DNA from: Macrocybe gigantea
Lineage: Eukaryota > Basidiomycota > Agaricomycetes > Agaricales > Callistosporiaceae
Direction of reading: 5' to 3'
Assembly (NCBI GenBank): GCA_011319805.1
Contig: SJRY01000164.1
Location: forward strand, 1-64,000
DNA: 64,000 nucleotides
A model generated the notes under the pieces. That model worked only from the letters and a program-made list of their open reading frames with translations, was not told the DNA's origin and did no database searches. The translations under genes and the position numbers were made by a program. Below are positions 34,198 to 46,109 of the stretch, one piece after another (the stretch's first letter is position 1; every line of letters begins with the position of its first letter).

Positions 34198-35976
34198 TTA
34201 CCCTAATGACTGAGGCGGTGGCATATCAGGGACCAGATAGTGCAAAGGCTTTCCTTCGATCCCTCCGGGACCAAAGCTGCTCTTGTGCTGGAGCACAATC
34301 TCACCATCATCGTCGTCCCGGGTTTTGTTCTTGTTACGCCCGCCGTAATGTCCAGACCCTCGTCGGCTGCGGAACTCTTTGATGACGGAGCATCTGCAAA
34401 AGGAGAAACAGCAGAAGGTGAAAGCACTGCAGTCGAGGACGATGCAGCGCTTGGAGGCAGTGTCGGAGGTTGAACATCAGCTAGATCATAGGCAGGCACC
34501 GGTTTCCTCGGCGTTCTCCTCGGAAGTTGTTTCTGGGCGGACGAATTGGACGAAGATCTATCCATCTGAGGAGCCATAGCATGGCTTGTCTGTAAGAAGG
34601 GGGGGATGGATGCCGGCGGGGAAGACGGCAAGGGGGAAGGCGAAGGTGTGAAGGGCGAACCAGACATGACTGGGGTTCCCGAGATAACTGGAGAAGATTC
34701 CAAAGAGGGGCGAGAGAGGAACTCATAGAATTAAGGGATGATTTCCTCAGATTAGCTGCCATGCCGAATGCAGTGACAGAGGCGGATTTAGGACCTCCGG
34801 AGAAGCCATCCAGCACAGTGCTGGAGGTAATGCTTGGTTCCCTTTTTCTGCTTGGAAAATGGGAGGAGCCGTTTTTGTACGGTAAGGTCGCGAGGCCGAC
34901 ATGTTCACCCTCTGCGATAGGGGATTTGAATTTTTCCTCGGAAGGGGAGAAGGCACTTCTTGTACGATAGGAATGAATGTCGTCGTCGCTGCCTGGTCCT
35001 CTGAGGATGATTGGTCCCATAGATTCAGCTTGAGAGTGATGGCGTTCATTGGCATAGGGCTTCGGTTTGTAGCCTTGGGCATGTCGTAAAGATGCTCCGT
35101 GATGAGAGTCGACTGAGCCAAGTCCGCCCCATCCCTTGCGCCCAAAACCTCCTGTGGAACTACCTCTCAGAGGAGAGGATATAGTCCGAGAATGGAGGCC
35201 GCGGCGCTTGGATCGAACGAGGTACAAGTAAAGTCCAATGACAGCGACAAGGACGGCAATGCCACCAATGAGCCCGCCTATCAACGCACCCGTATTGAGA
35301 TCGGAGGAGGAGGCGGATGGCGGAGGAATGACTGTAGGCGAGGGAGAGAATGTGGCGCGGAAGTCACGGTCAAAGATGTCGACATTGGTGCAGAGAATGA
35401 AGAGGAAGAAGATTGGGATGAAAGGCAGCTGGTATCTCCTATTTCTCGAACAAAAAATGGGGACCAGGATGCCGAATACTGTGCCGAGGAGATTTCCGCC
35501 GTGAGTATATACCAGCCTTGCGATACATTAACCTGTGGCCACTTGAATGACCAACTGGACGGCACGACGGAAGTGGATATCTGAAACTGTATTGCGCCAG
35601 GCGAAGTCGTTGCACCACTGGGAACAGCGCGCGGTGCTATGCTGCGGTCAGTAAAGGTGTGCACGACCGAAGATGTGGTCGACGGCGCAGGTCCCTGGGC
35701 AACTCCAATATTCGAAATCGTCAACGTCATCGGGAGATCCGGTCCATCATATATCCACGTCAGAGTAGCTGGGGAACATGATGCAAGGGATGAGATGGTA
35801 TTGGGAAGTAGTATCGGCGAAGGCGTCGGTGCCGACGAGTCTGATGTTAAAGAAGCGGAGCCAAACTGCCTAGGGAAAACGTGAACGACCCTTGAGCTGT
35901 CACGGTGTGCAGATGCAGTCATTCCACTGAATAAAGTGACGAGCAACGAACTCAGAGACGAGCTCGATAGCATCAT
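34198..35976 (-). CDS. Single-pass membrane protein with signal peptide
   Basis: The ATG at 35976 opens a signal-peptide-like stretch (MMLSSSSLSSLLVTLFSGMTASA). A Ser/Thr-rich extracellular part follows (LTWIYDGPDLPMTLTISN; WPQVNVSQGWYILTAEI), then one transmembrane helix (GALIGGLIGGIAVLVAVIGLYLYLV) with basic residues after it (RSKRRG), and a long Ser/Pro-rich cytosolic tail ending with LVPDMPPPQSLG. The layout is that of fungal cell-surface sensors or adhesion-like proteins; no named family is recognised. The frame shifts at about 35290-35330, 34690-34730 and 34330-34360; at least the last two look like missing bases rather than introns. The stop is taken as the TAA at 34200-34198, in the frame with the most coding-like end. 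Confidence 0.65.
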
Positions 35977-36129
35977 CGTCGCGGGGCGGGTGTAGTTGTG
36001 GACAGCAAGGCAGCTGCAAGCTCACAGATCAAGTGCGATATCACCGTTACACCGTTGCCATTGCTCCCGTTCACGTGGTTGATCAGATCATTTCCATTCT
36101 TGATCATCATTCAATCAATGTATCAAGAT

Positions 36130-36202
36130 GGTTCAATGGTCTAGTGGTTATGATTTCTGTCTTACACACAGAAGGTCTCCAGTTCGATCCTGGATTGAAC
36201 CA
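36130..36202 (+). tRNA. tRNA-Val (anticodon TAC)
   Basis: A 73-nt cloverleaf. The acceptor arms GGTTCAA and TTGAACC pair, followed by A as discriminator. The anticodon stem TCTGT/ACAGA encloses the seven-base loop CTTACAC, giving anticodon TAC (Val, GTA codons). The T arm CCAGTTCGATCCTGG contains a B-box-like sequence. No intron. Confidence 0.93.
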
Positions 36203-36203
36203 A

Positions 36204-36211
36204 TTTTTTTT
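36204..36211 (+). terminator. RNA polymerase III T-run after tRNA-Val
   Basis: Eight T residues begin two bases after the tRNA-Val 3' end, the usual Pol III stop signal. Confidence 0.8.
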
Positions 36212-36261
36212 GCTTGATAAAACAATTGGTGTCATGTGTCACATGTGACTACGTAAACAAG

Positions 36262-36270
36262 AAAAAAAAA
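36262..36270 (-). terminator. RNA polymerase III T-run after tRNA-Asn
   Basis: Nine A on the plus strand are nine T on the minus strand, four bases past the tRNA-Asn 3' end. Confidence 0.8.
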
Positions 36271-36274
36271 TGAC

Positions 36275-36360
36275 TGTCCCGGAGAGACTTGAACTCTCGA
36301 TCTTCCGATTGATCTAGAGTGTTAACAGTCGGACGCCGTAACCAACTAAGCCACGGGACA
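36275..36360 (-). tRNA. tRNA-Asn (anticodon GTT) with 13-nt intron
   Basis: The acceptor arms TGTCCCG and CGGGACA pair. The anticodon stem TCCGA/TCGGA encloses a loop starting CTGTTA, which gives anticodon GTT. The loop is 13 bases too long, consistent with an intron one base 3' of the anticodon, the standard position for nuclear tRNA introns. Mature length is 73 nt. It faces tRNA-Val tail to tail. Confidence 0.93.
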
Positions 36361-38147
36361 TGTCGTGATTGATTTCCTCAAGAAATCTATTTGTTGTTTT
36401 CGGTAAAGTTGCCCATACTCATTGACCGACTCGTCGAAACTGCGGGATACGGTGGCAATGTAGAATATCAGGACTGTCTCGACGGGTTGCAGAGTCTACT
36501 TTTTTCGCTCATCTACGCAAGAGGCCGCGTTGCCCTCCTGAAACAATCTATAACGTCAAAACAGGTGATACCATTCTCATTCACCAGAAGGCCGTTATCA
36601 TGTGTATGTTCACACGAAATAAGAGATATCGCCTCAAACGGCTTGAGAATCGCGTTAGAACACGTCTCTTATCGCTACAGAGTCTCGCCATCCTTCATGC
36701 GCGCACGGCCGTGACCTTCTCCCTCTTCTACAACATCGGCCGTAAAACTTATCGATTTCGGGTATGATCGTCCGTGAATCCGATATGGCGACATCACAGT
36801 TCTCTTCCTCCCCGTTGTCGGGCAACCAAAACCTGCGAGCTGCTGCGCTCTTCGTGCACTTCGTGACCCAAGATATTTCCTGATGGCCCAGATGCTCAAT
36901 CCATCCGCCTGTAGCTCCATAGAGGTCCCATGACTCGTTATCTCTGCTGCCCACGAGCTTGGCGCGCTCTGCGCTGAGCAACCGGGTCTCGCCACCACCG
37001 CGATTCAGATCAGTCTTATCATTAGGTGAGTTCGAGAGACAAACAGGCAATTATCATTCCGTACTCGTCGACGATGGGCGTCACGCGCTCGGCCCACCCA
37101 CAAGCAGTTAGTCTGTCTTCATGACTGAATTGTTATCTGCGGGAGAAAGTTATTTAAAGTCTTATTTAGCCAATCCTTTCCGTTATTACGCAAATTTACG
37201 ACGAACTGCACCGAGTGGTAGGCGGCCACTTTGTGATGTCGAGCCAGTCGAGCGCAAGACGGCGTAAAAAATCGTTATCGTTACCGTCACTGATAAAGGA
37301 CTAATCTTGACATCCCCAAAACGAAAGCTCACACAGCACGGTAATCCGAGGAATACAGCACCGACGTCCGAGATACAGGAGCAACGACGCATCCACCTTC
37401 CTCTCCTGTTTGATCCCGATTCATGAGCATAAAATTTCGACTTCCAAAAGAGCAAGCAGGCTGCTCTTTGAGGGCCTGTGCTTTCGTTTTCGTCTTATCG
37501 ACTGCCACTTCGAGAAGGCGATTGGGGCTGATACGAATGGAAGAATGCGGGGTAAGCTGTGGGGTATGCCGCGACGCTCTTGACCTCCCGAGCTTATACT
37601 CTATCTGTGGGTATCCAAGATTGTGGCGCGAGTCGAAGCAAATTCAAACCCAGTGGCATTAAGGCTGAAAGTTCGCCAACAGAACCGAGCCATGTTGCGA
37701 ATCGTTCGTTCTGCTTTACAAATCTGCCCGATGTTTCCCCCTTGTCCCGATGTCGCCGACTGACGGACGATACTCGTAAATTTAGGCCTGTATTCGGATG
37801 GCGTCGATGGCACACCAGAGCGAATGGAGTTTATCTTCCCTAGCAACAGAGTATCATGATGCACAGAGCTAGAATAGTCGAAGAACGAAAACGTCTTGAA
37901 GACCTGTCTCTAATAGAAGTATTGCTGCAACAGGGCAAAATTCCCTGTTGGGCTTTGCATCATCATGACAGGCTTCACTACCTCACATGGTTGACTGGCG
38001 AACAGACGGCATAACTGCGGCTCGGGGAATATGCCGATTGCAGTTCAGAAGGTTGCTTGAGAGGGTCGATCAGCAAGTGATATAGGGTATTGAATTAGTA
38101 TAACATGTATCATTCTGCTTCCCGGAGAAATGGCATGTTCAGTCACT
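36361..38147. other. Gene-poor stretch of about 1.8 kb
   Basis: No recognisable gene. A minus-strand frame at 36655-37050 has a coding-like run (ESWDLYGATGGWIEHLGHQ) but no start, splice pattern or family that can be named. A decayed or very short gene cannot be excluded. Confidence 0.4.
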
Positions 38148-40142
38148 TCATGACCAACCCTCGGGATTTCTTTTCCGGAGAGGAAGGGGAATCCACGGCT
38201 TTGAGACTCTCCGAGAGTTATCAGATAATCCAACCTTCCGTATCTTAGCAAGCCTGTGAGAATTGAACAAGGTCAGAGCAGAATAGAGCCAACAAGAGGG
38301 TACCGACGCACTTTCTAAAGCCCACCGTAGCTACGAGAATTGCACAAGCGGCGGATATGCCCGACAAAGCGTAGAAGGCGTAGGCATGACTTTCCAAATG
38401 ACTGGTTAACTATATAATCATTGGAACAAAACAACGAACGTTGACGAGAAGACGACGTACGTTCATTCCGAACAGGCCGGCAATCAATGCCCCAGTGCCC
38501 ACACCCATTGTAGCTATGAGACCTGTTGTTGCTCGTGAGCACTTCCAACTGCCAGGAAGTGCGAAGATCACCTTCAAATCAAGAGCAAGGAGCGCATTAC
38601 GGTTCGAGTCTAAAACTAGTTCCACTATCTCTTGAGTAGACTGTACATTGTTCTGTATGACGAAGTCAGCAGTGACCGTAGCGACAGAACGGAAATCAGC
38701 TCGCCTGTATATTTTCTGCTTCGTTGACTATTTCTTCTACCTGTTTGGTAAAGGTTTCTAATAAAATTTCCAAGTCCTCGTGATCATAAACTTCGCGAGC
38801 AATATTGTTTCGCTTGTCGGTGAGATACATGGCCCTGAGATCCTCATCTTGGCAATACGAGTAGGATTGAATGAGTATGCCTAAGAGAGCGGAGAAGCAT
38901 TTACCCTGGCTGAGAACTTCTTCTAATGCTTCTTCTACCTAGATAAAGTCGGTTAGTTTGGATGCGCAGTGGACCAAGAATGACATTCGGCTGACTAGTT
39001 TGGCTCTGTTCTGAAATGCAGCTAATCGCCTCGAATAATGTAAGAGTCGTTTGAAGCGATCATGGTCAATGTTGTCCTCGAGTTCGGCTAGAAGGCCACC
39101 GACAAGATTACGTATAAAGACCATCTCGGCCTCTAAAGCGCTTAGGACGGACAAGAGGATGGATTCTAATGCCCTAATATGATTGATATTAAATAACAAA
39201 TGCAGAATTTCAAGTAGTGAACGAACCGAAACTCGTAGGGTGAACCAGAGCTCTTGTTTTTGAGATTATGCTGGTAGGTAGGCATTAGAAGCATGCACAC
39301 GTGCAAGAGACTTTCATATTACCTCCAAATGATAAAGAAAGACAGAATGGAGGCGAGAGTCTACAGATCCATATGTGTCGAACAAAACGACGGCGTCCGC
39401 TTTGACAAGTGCCCGGATATGAAGAATGTTAACCTTCCCGCAGCTGTGTCAACAAACTGGCATGTCTCGTGAAGAAGAGGGGACTAACGAGTATAGCTTC
39501 TTTGCGAACGAGAATAGTTGGAACAAGGTTTGGAATACGAGAGTCAATCTTCCGTAGATCACGAGCCTTCGCGAAGTCAAACAAGCAAGAGACATCACAG
39601 ACTTCGAAGAACGTACATTTAACCGATGTTCGGCATAAAGGTCGGACTTTTTGAACTGCCCAGAGATGGTTTTGACATTGCCTACACAATCAGGCCAGAT
39701 TTTGGACCGCATTACAAACACTACATACCTTCATCGTCAAGTATTGTGCCTGCCAAGTGTGACCTCGTCTAATGTCTAATGTGACTGAGTAAATCCGACA
39801 CTCACAACGTAGCATCAGGTCAGTTGGCTGGCGCCCTTTCATGACCTTTTCTAATATTGCGGCTTTCGCCGCATCCTCCCGCTCAGCTGATAACCCGTCG
39901 TTTTCTGGGGCACGCGGCGATGATTTGGCCATCCAGCTGATTGCGCGCATCTTAGTTGTCAAAAGACAATTTCCAGATATCTTCCGTTGATGATCACTCG
40001 TCAACAGAATTTGAAAAAAGCGTTTCTGGCCTGTAAAAGACGACGAATGGCGGCCAATCTTGACAACCGCGCGCAGAGCTGTCGGACGTTGGACTGAGAA
40101 CGGAAGAACTGGGGGACGAAAAGCGCCACAGAGTAGTTCCAT
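38148..40142 (-). CDS. MRS2: Mrs2/Lpe10-type mitochondrial magnesium channel
   Basis: CorA-superfamily Mg2+ channel of the mitochondrial inner membrane. The ATG at 40142 starts an Arg-, Ser- and Leu-rich stretch that could act as a mitochondrial presequence (MELLCGAFRPPVLPFSVQRP). Family blocks in order: TDLMLRC, GQFKKSDLYAEHRLN, ARDLRKIDSRIPNLVPTILV, SVLSALEAEMVFIRNLVGGL, DHDRFKRLLHYSRRLAAFQN, VELVLDSNRNALLALDLK, then helix 1 ending in the selectivity motif GMN (IAGLFGMN), then helix 2 (SGISAACAILVATVGFRK) and a short basic tail. At least eight introns; the donor after GMN is GTACGT. The stop at 38148-38150 follows NPEGWS. No frame errors were needed in the blocks checked. Confidence 0.93.
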
Positions 40143-40931
40143 TACATGGTTTGCACTGACTCTGGGGAGCGCTGTATGCATGCGCAATTGAGCCCCTGAG
40201 GACTGCAGAGTCAGAAGATGCAATGGCAGAGAGCGAAGAACTTTCAGGTTCACGAGGTCGCGTGATGCAGCAGCCGTCACAGCGTCACGTAACGTGATCG
40301 TCACAGCCCTTACTTGGCACCTTCGCTTTGTCTCTCCTGCCTTGTATGGCCCAAATGCCTGCATCCCCATCGGAAACTGGTCCTGTTCCATGACTGGCTT
40401 TATTAGCCCTTGGAACAAATGTGCCCTTATATGACACAGTAAAAAGGGCGAAATAGACGCTGTCTCACCAGAAGCTCCTGAACCAACCTCGATCGTCCGA
40501 AAGCCAAACTACGCCCGAACTGGTCCGTCTCGTGCTGTGTGAACGCGAACCACAGCACGGAGAAATGATTTATGGCCTGTTCTACGTCAAGAATAGAAAT
40601 CAAGGATAACATATGTTCAATGCTGTCGTCTCCAGGTATTTTTATGGAGATCCTTGAAGATCTTCGAATCTTCGCAAGTTTTCCCTGCCCTACCTTGGAA
40701 CATCGCCACAACGTGTCGCTGGTTTCTTTTTTTTCGAATGATCGGACATAGCCGTATCGGTACAGATGTACAGCGAGATCAAACATCTATTGATTCATAC
40801 TTTTCCAGGCTGGTCCTCTTCACAGGCTTATCACGTATTCAGTATCTTACCGGTTCCTTCCCCGCTACTCTGACCTCATAAAATGTATTGCGCTTGACAC
40901 TATATTCGACGCCCCTTGAACCTCCCAACCC
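40143..40931. promoter_or_regulatory. Divergent intergenic region, MRS2 and nucleotidyltransferase-like gene
   Basis: About 790 bases between two divergent start codons, so both promoters lie here. A 119-codon minus-strand frame (40427-40786) shows no family features. MRS2 may have a spliced leader within it, since the open frame continues 92 codons upstream of the chosen ATG. Confidence 0.4.
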
Positions 40932-41732
40932 ATGTCCGAGACACGTCGACTTTTGCAGGCAGCGGCGGCGCTGTCATACCTTTTGCGCACAAAGAACATC
41001 CCTCACGCATTCTACGGCGGTGTCCTGACTGCTGTGCTAGCCAACAGCCCTCAGGCCGATGTAGGTGCCCCTGGCGTCAACGACGTTGAGGCACAGACCA
41101 CTCATTCTCATCGCAGGAAATTTACTGCATCGTGGAAAGCAGCCAAACACATGCTTTCCGTCGTGTACGCGATGCCGTTGCGGGGAGCGAAGACTTCACC
41201 ACGACGAACTCTCCATGGACGAACCGGTCAGTGAAAAATTCGTGTTTATTCTTCTTCTCTTCCTTTGTGCGACATGACTCTCAAGATTGCACACGACGTA
41301 CCGCCGCTTGATCCCCGCTATCGAGGTGAGGCCACTTTTACCCCATCACTTCTCCGCCGTGTCTTGATCTCGGTCATTTGGCAGATTGAGATCCTCCCTG
41401 CAGGCGAGTCAGGACCTCGACACCTGGACAACACGACGGTAATGAAACTTCATGGTATTCCTTTCCTCACAATATCGGAATTCATCCGCGCAAAGCTAAA
41501 GAATTGGATGATGTATGTTATTCCGTCATCTACACCCCCAACTCCTGTCTCATTTCTTATATGCAGACGTGGCTTTGAATGGGATGCACAAGACATAATT
41601 TACGTTCTTTCGCGATACTGGAACCGAGTGGACATCAATCGAATACCCGAACACGACATGAAGCAATTCGTGACGCGACACACCGCAGCTGGTCCCGCAT
41701 GGACAGCGGTTAAAAGGAAGTATGGAATGTGA
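40932..41732 (+). CDS. Small nucleotidyltransferase-like protein of mushrooms
   Basis: Four exons, the first 40932-41060 and the second starting 41117. It opens MSETRRLLQAAAALSYLLRT, then IPHAFYGGVLTAVLANSPQADEIYCIVE, an FRRVRDAV helix, PAIEIEILPAGESGPRHLD, LPFLTISEFIRAKLKNW, then ERDAQ-like GFEWDAQDIIYVLSRYW and an end VKRKYGM. The layout (GG motif, two-strand acidic segment, ExEILPAG, helix with RAKLKxW) resembles the minimal nucleotidyltransferase fold found in many mushroom hypothetical proteins. The second Asp of the usual DxD is not evident (DEIYC), so activity is doubtful. Function unknown. All introns are short and canonical. Confidence 0.6.
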
Positions 41733-44700
41733 GCCAGCTTGCGATGGGATGGGTGCTTCATCGTGCTGGTAACCTGTCAGGTGATGGGCCTGACATGATG
41801 TACATTCTAAAAGGCGAAAACCGGGATTCAAGCTTTTTTCTCTGACTTTCTGACGAGAAAGCGAACAGCGTCGGGACCCTGTTGTATCGGTTGATCAATG
41901 TATTTGTATCTTCCCGTCAGATATTCATGGCTCTAGGCATCGCAATGGCGCCGCCGTGTTGAGCGTCGTCCCTAACGGTCATGATCAGCTTCAAATGCTA
42001 GTCGTACGGCAGATCCCATTGTGCAACTCCAGGGCGATGGCCCAGAACCCGATTAAAGCTTCTTCGCTGTTAGCCCCCTTGTGGGCGCATGGATGTCTCC
42101 AATGAACTTGGTCTAATTATTTAAAGGACAAACGGGTAGGCAGCATCTTCCGGGCGGCTTCAGTACGATGGTTTCCAGAGCTCTGGTCAAAGTCTCCGTC
42201 ATGAGATCTTTGGTGCTTATGGCTCATCCTTTTCGCGAGGTCCAGAAATTAAAAGACTCTCAGGTGACAAAGCCTGTCATCAGCTTCCTAGCATTCCCGG
42301 CGCTCTGGCTCCCCTTCAAGTTGTCGTTGTGCCGGCATCCGAGGTGCGTCTTCACACCCATCTCGTCCGCATCGGAGTGGCTGAGAAAGTGGACCTCGTC
42401 CTTGAGAACCCGTCGGCACAGGGAGATTATTAGCAACACGTTGGACACCCCATTTGCGTGTATTGAAGATGGCATTATCCTTGTTACAGATCCGAAGAAT
42501 ATGTCAAAGAGATATACAGCAAATTACAGGCGTACCGAGGACAGCGAGTCTCAAGCCTCAGGATCGAGATACCTGAAAGAGTCCCCATGCTGACTTTATG
42601 AGAAGCGTCCTTGACATGCTGCGACTGGCTGTACGGTTAACCCTGACCGAGAGTCTCTTTGGCATTCTCCACCACCTTCGTAGCGAACACGACCTGCTCG
42701 ACGTCTCAATACTGGCGGCCGTATTTGGTTTAGAATGCGAGTCGTTTTGATCTAGCGTGGATTGCAGCTGGATATGGGGATAGGTTAGGCACTAGGGAGG
42801 CTGGTTCTCAGAGGCGGTGTCGTGCGGCTGAATTAATCCTTCATCCGGAATCCCAAATGGTACGACAACGTTGATCTCTTGGACTCATGCAAGGTCCTTC
42901 CGGTTTCCCCATCGCTTACGGCGCATTCCTGAAGCGCAAAGGTAATCAGGTCTTGATCAATCGTTCTGCCCAATTTTCCTCAAATGGACTAATGCTATGG
43001 GGAAATTTTCTCTCTGCTTCTCTATTCTCTATGCTCGGACACGGCGAAACCGTGCGTCTTTGTTCGATTTGGAGTATCGCAATTTCGCTCGTAAAGCCTG
43101 AGGGACGCATTGGTCAAGGACTGCAGGCGTCATGTCCGGCACAAGCTTCTCAGCTGCGCTTTTCTGGGTGACTAGCCGCACTATTTATTCCTGATGAACG
43201 TTTCAGAATCTGGAAGCTTCTCGAGCATTCACTCCACTTAGCAGTGAAGGAGTATCGTCCATGTGCTCATTTCTGAAAGATTCCACTCAGATGCAGCGCT
43301 GTCGACGTGTTGTAAAACTTTTGGAATGATTTCTAGGGTGCTATTTCTAAAATCGAGGAGAAACTCTTCCTTGGGTACTGTTACCTTCGCATCAATCATG
43401 GCCGTAAAAGGCCTACTCGCTAATTGTTACCCTGCAGGCATGGACCTGAATTGAAACCAAATAATCCCCGCGTACAAATAAACACTCATCGCGCGATTAA
43501 TTCTGACACTCCAAATTTTCCTCGACTGTTTTGTGTTGAGGTTGCAAGGTCATTTCTCGAGGTATGCTATCCTATCATTTTTCCAGAATGCCATCAGGCC
43601 TTTTCTTGATGTTTATTTTCATGACTGTCGGGCTACAGTGTCTTTCTGGATGTCTTCGAAAGCCACTGATATCCATTTTGAATCCATATATTCCACCGTT
43701 ACTGAAATTTTTTCTGAGTCAGAAGCTGTGCCAGCTCATCGTGGTCAAAGTTCCTAAGCTATACCTGGCACATGTTTGTTCTGCCATTTTGTGAGGGCAA
43801 CAGGAATTAATCACATTCGAAGCAGCCTCCGCCATCCACGTTCATACGACCCACCAAGTCTTGCTGACTTCCAAGCCGAACGCGGTTAACGATGCTCCTG
43901 TTTACTGCTCCTGTGGGGCAGCTCCAATCTTGTATTTCAAATGCCAGGACTGGGTATCATGTGCCATGGCTCGTATTGAACTCGTGTTTCGTATGGTCCC
44001 TCAAGATGTCGCCTGCACGAGGGCCCATGGCTCTGGGCATCCGTCTTTCCCAAGAATTTGGAGAGAGCTCTGGCAGGGGGTGGCAACAACTGGGTGCCTT
44101 TACGGAAATATTTCCGGCAGCGTCAATGAGCGGCGGCAATGACTGAGTTAGCTCGACCAATGGCATTAATGACGTCGAGCCTGAGGCCTGAGGAGCTCCG
44201 CCTGCAGACCCATCGTTCTGTCAATATTTATGAGCAACGAGCCTCGGATCTTCTGTGGTTGACGTAGGCTAAGTAATTGAAAACTGCGATTTCCTCAATG
44301 TTCTCGTCAAGATCAGACGCAAGTCCATTAGCAATTTCGCATCGTCATCCCCGAATAGTCATTCAATCGACATTCATGACTTCAGCATATGATTAAAGCG
44401 ACCTGAACAGCTGGCAATGACTGGCACACGACAGATGAACCGAAAAAAGGCTCAACTAATCATATGTCTGGTTGTTACATCTGCGGAAGTGGTGCATAAT
44501 ACAGCATAGCTTTCCAACGCATCGACTCGGCCGATTACCGAACTCTTTCACCATATGTTTCTAGCATACGTCCTTACTCATAGCCGTGACGACCTCGTGC
44601 TGTCGGCTGCACCGGAAGCAGATCAAACCATCGCCGTCTATGAGCTTGATTTTATTACCATTGATCATATCAACCTCGAGATCTCTTGACATTCTTTATG

Positions 44701-44917
44701 GATGGGTCTTGCGACAATGATGACGGTGCGCCGAGGAGATAGGAAGGTTATGGTGATCGTCGTCGACAGTGTATTCTTTCTTTCCCCGCCATGAGGGGGC
44801 TTGACTATATGGTTATGTGCCTGCAGATGCCAAGACAAACGGGGTAAACGTGTCAATTGCAGTGAAAGGGTGTTTGAATCGCATTTTCGCTTTAGCTTCT
44901 TCCCAGTCCACGAAGCC
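41733..44917. other. Gene-poor stretch of 3.2 kb with coding-like fragments
   Basis: No complete gene recognised. Between 42190 and 42740 short runs look coding but sit in different frames with stops: APLQVVVVPASEVRLHTHLV with RIGVAEKVDLVLENPSAQG (about 42300-42420), EYVKEIYSKLQAYRGQRVSS (about 42500) and LDMLRLAVRLTLTESLFGIL (about 42610). They could be a decayed gene or one damaged by base-call errors. The rest, to 44917, shows nothing. Confidence 0.4.
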
Positions 44918-46109
44918 ATGAGCTTGATATCGTTGGACGAATTCGCAACGATTTCGCTTGCTATTGCGATTCCTTGGCTTTTTGCCATCCGACAGTCGTG
45001 GAGGTCTTCATCGACAACAGCAACACATTCACTTGTTCTCCTGACACACACTCTTCTCATACTATACACGCTCCTCGTGCAGCGCCCGCCCAATCTCTTT
45101 AAAGCCCTCAAGATACCCGTAAACCAGTCCACCGATGCCATACGTGCTCATGTCCTCCAGCATTCTGGAATCCCAGAGCTCAACCCCGAACTCGAAGGAC
45201 TACTGAAGCGGCTAGCCTCCTTCGACACGAGAGCTCTCTATCCACGGTTCGGCCACAATGTCGTGGCGACGTGCACGTACTGCCAATCGTTTGAGGATTT
45301 CCTCCTCTACGCACTGCCCCGTCCTCTCCTATCATATATTCGCGAAATTGCGTTCATGGGCGTACGTTGTTTTCCATCGTTGCGACTTGTGAAATATCAC
45401 GTCCGCTGACTTTCGGACGCAGTTGTTGACGTCTTTCCCAACATCTCCGGCTAAGCGTTTTCGAAAATCGGCGGTGGCGGCTCTCGTGTTGATGGGAGTG
45501 GCGGAGGCCTATGTCCTTGCGACCATCACAATAAAAATTCCACCTCGAGGAAGCAACGAGAGTGTTTTCATGGCAAGCTCCTTTGTCCTCATTGTGCTAA
45601 TCTCTGTCACTCATGCCTATTCTCAACAGTGGCATGACAACCTCTTCCTCCTTCGGAACGTCATTTTTCTCGCCTTACCTTTCATCATGATCGCCATGCC
45701 TAGCCACATACCTTTCCTACAGGCGCCTGCATCCAGTAACTTCCCGTCTTCCGATCCTAGTCTGTCCACGTCATTCCTCCTCACCCAGACCCTCAACACC
45801 ACTAGCCACATTCTACAGACCCTGCATCTGCTCAAATATGCCTATGCAGCTACGATGCGTCTGCCCCCTCTGCGCTCGCGCGCTGCAGGGTGGTGGGAGG
45901 AGGAGGCAAGGGTCGGCGAGACCATTCGAAACGACTCGGATGGCGCCACTAGCGTACGCAATGTGGCGCGTGCATTAGGAATTGGCTTTGATGATGCGGG
46001 AACGTTTAATGGTCTGCCCGAAGGTCCATTGAAGACTGCTGCGAAGGCTGCAGTGGGTACGTTGATGGGCGATGGCATGACACCCAGTGAACATTGGCGT
46101 GCTCAATAG
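44918..46109 (+). CDS. Conserved-looking multi-pass membrane protein
   Basis: Two exons (44918-45361 and 45423-46109) joined over a canonical 61-nt intron give about 376 residues. The ATG at 44918 (MSLISLDEFATISLAIAIPW) places a hydrophobic segment at the start. Others follow: a helix around SLVLLTHTLLILYTLL, one around KSAVAALVLMGVAEAYVLAT, SFVLIVLISVTHAY and LLRNVIFLALPFIMIAM. The middle has a CTYCQSFEDFLLYALPRPLL block and the C-terminus is soluble (GWWEEEARVGETIRND...). It resembles an uncharacterised fungal membrane protein type, but I cannot name it. No frame errors. Confidence 0.7.
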
